Positions 63,102 through 64,000 of a stretch of DNA of 64,000 bases are shown here, piece by piece. The DNA is taken from assembly GCF_016587355.1 (NCBI RefSeq), contig NZ_BNJF01000004.1, positions 372,001-436,000 on the forward strand. The letters are read 5' to 3'. This DNA is from Ktedonospora formicarum (lineage in GTDB: Bacteria > Chloroflexota > Ktedonobacteria > Ktedonobacterales > Ktedonobacteraceae). Made by a program: the position numbers and the translations under genes. Position 1 is the first letter of the stretch. Every line of letters begins with the position of its first letter. The notes under the pieces are model-generated. The model was not told the origin of the DNA and made no database searches. It saw only the letters and a list, made by a program, of their open reading frames with translations.

Positions 63102-63999
63102 TGTCAGAACTGAGAGCACAGAAACTCATAAGGAGTCCTGAGAATCTATTACTTGTGCGTTTCTCGCTATTAGGAGAGCGGGAACAGAAATAGTTCCGTC
63201 ATTCATCAAAGGCAGAACAGAAACGGGCTGCTGATTCGAAGCTTCCGAAGCCACGCATGGGATCATAGCGTGGCTTGATTCCTCGATGGTCTTGCTCCAA
63301 CCGATTATTCAAATACTTGTTTGTTCGATGCTGGACCTTGCTGCTCATCGTCTCACGTATGGCCCGCGGATAGGACATACGGCCGTCCGTCGTCACTTGA
63401 TCAGGAACATGGCCAACGACAGCAACAGCCTGATGGAAAAACTGCTGAGCCGCCTCCACGTTCCTCTTCTCGCTCAGCCGAGAATCAACCAGATGGCCAT
63501 CAGCATCGATGGCCCGATACAAGTAGCACCACTTTCCATGCACTTTAAGGTATGTTTCGTCGACATACCAGGACGTTCCCGCCTGCCCACGTCGCCGGGT
63601 TCGTAACTGCTCTGCGATCAGTGGAGCAAACCGTGTTTCCCAATCTCAGATGGCTTCATGCGTAAAGACAAAGCTGCGTTCGAGGAACATTTCGGCGACA
63701 TCACGTAGGCTCAGTTTGTAGCGCAGCCGCCACAAGACCGCGAGGAGGACGATGTCCGTGGGGAATTCAAGGTAGTGAAAGGGCGTACCAGTTCGTTTCA
63801 TTGAAAATATGTCGGCAGTGTGGGCAGAAGAACATTGCATAGCCAAGCTTCGTTTTCTTTGCTCGTTCTCTGGTGCTCGTTGCTGCGCAATAGGGGCAGT
63901 TTCATTCGTCAATGTTCCTCGCTCCGTCAGAATGCTGAGATCAGCATACCAGACATACGGCCCCTATGCCAAGATGGTATCTGAGTTCTGACAAAACCC
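63096..63999 (-). mobile_element. IS6-family element, decayed (about 904 bp)
   Basis: Left end GGGTAGTGTCAGAACTGAGA and inverted right end GGGTTTTGTCAGAACTCAGA agree at 17 of 20 positions. Size and transposase fit the IS6/IS240 family. The right flank is cut by the window end, so the target duplication cannot be checked. Confidence 0.75.
63199..63835 (-). pseudogene. IS6-type transposase with frameshift and stop
   Basis: The protein begins MFFCPHCRHIFNE (zinc ribbon, ATG 63835) and, after a one-base shift near 63802, continues RTGTPFHYLEFPTDIVLLAV, LRDVAEMFLERSFVFTHEAI. TGA (near 63646, in place of CGA) interrupts it before DWETRFAPLIAEQLR. The rest is complete: YVDETYLKVHGKWCYLYRAI, VTTDGRMSYPRAIRE and LNNRLEQDHRGIKPRYDPMR with the three catalytic residues. 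It is inactive as read. It would insert by replicative transposition when intact. Confidence 0.88.
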
Positions 64000-64000
64000 A

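Overview
The window looks like accessory DNA from a Ktedonobacteria-type member of the Chloroflexota. This is an inference from gene style: a WapA/Rhs-like secreted giant, a NrtS-type two-helix nitrate transporter, repeated secreted domains, SDR/MmyB-regulator pairs, and heavy decay by insertion sequences at about 50% GC. I saw no rRNA, tRNA or CRISPR array.

Layout. 1-1.1 kb: the left-edge end of a large serine recombinase and a small partner. 1.5-4.3 kb: an NTF2-like protein and a dead FAD monooxygenase. 4.5-7.8 kb: a tight minus-strand operon (winged-helix regulator, reductase-like Rossmann protein, frameshifted lipocalin-like protein, ATP-grasp ligase) that looks like a small undescribed biosynthetic unit. 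8.5-12.9 kb: a dead DDE transposase, an MmyB-type regulator and its divergent SDR, bracketed by 54-bp inverted repeats. 12.9-18.0 kb: a methyltransferase island with three tandem paralogues, one isoprenylcysteine-type and one more enzyme, led by a probable DNA-binding protein with a palindromic operator. 18.3-19.3 and 48.5-49.5 kb: two almost identical IS5-type elements in direct orientation, 30 kb apart. 19.5-30 kb: a broken NB-ARC/TPR regulator, an L,D-transpeptidase, a frameshifted MFS permease with nrtS, an ISL3 element inserted in an older IS3 remnant, and a leucine-rich-repeat protein. 30-41 kb: a group II intron remnant, an Rhs polymorphic toxin with a cysteine-peptidase tip, a probable immunity gene and an orphan Rhs fragment. 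41-45 kb: a secreted protein with six copies of one domain. 45-56 kb: decayed genes, a cation/proton antiporter, an LRV protein, an AraC/DHFR-like pair, and a dispersed repeat of about 250 bp that keeps a 33-codon reading frame. 56-62 kb: a NarL-type two-component system divergent from a three-gene ABC exporter. 62-64 kb: a transposase deletion derivative, a DUF1361 protein and a decayed IS6 element.

Working together. Convincing units are the ATP-grasp operon, the methyltransferase operon, Rhs plus its downstream gene, and the two-component system with the ABC exporter. Broken genes are unusually frequent: I count at least seven in-frame stops (TAA, TAG and TGA all used) and at least seven frameshifts. 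This fits decay of accessory DNA, but assembly error in some homopolymers cannot be excluded from the sequence alone.
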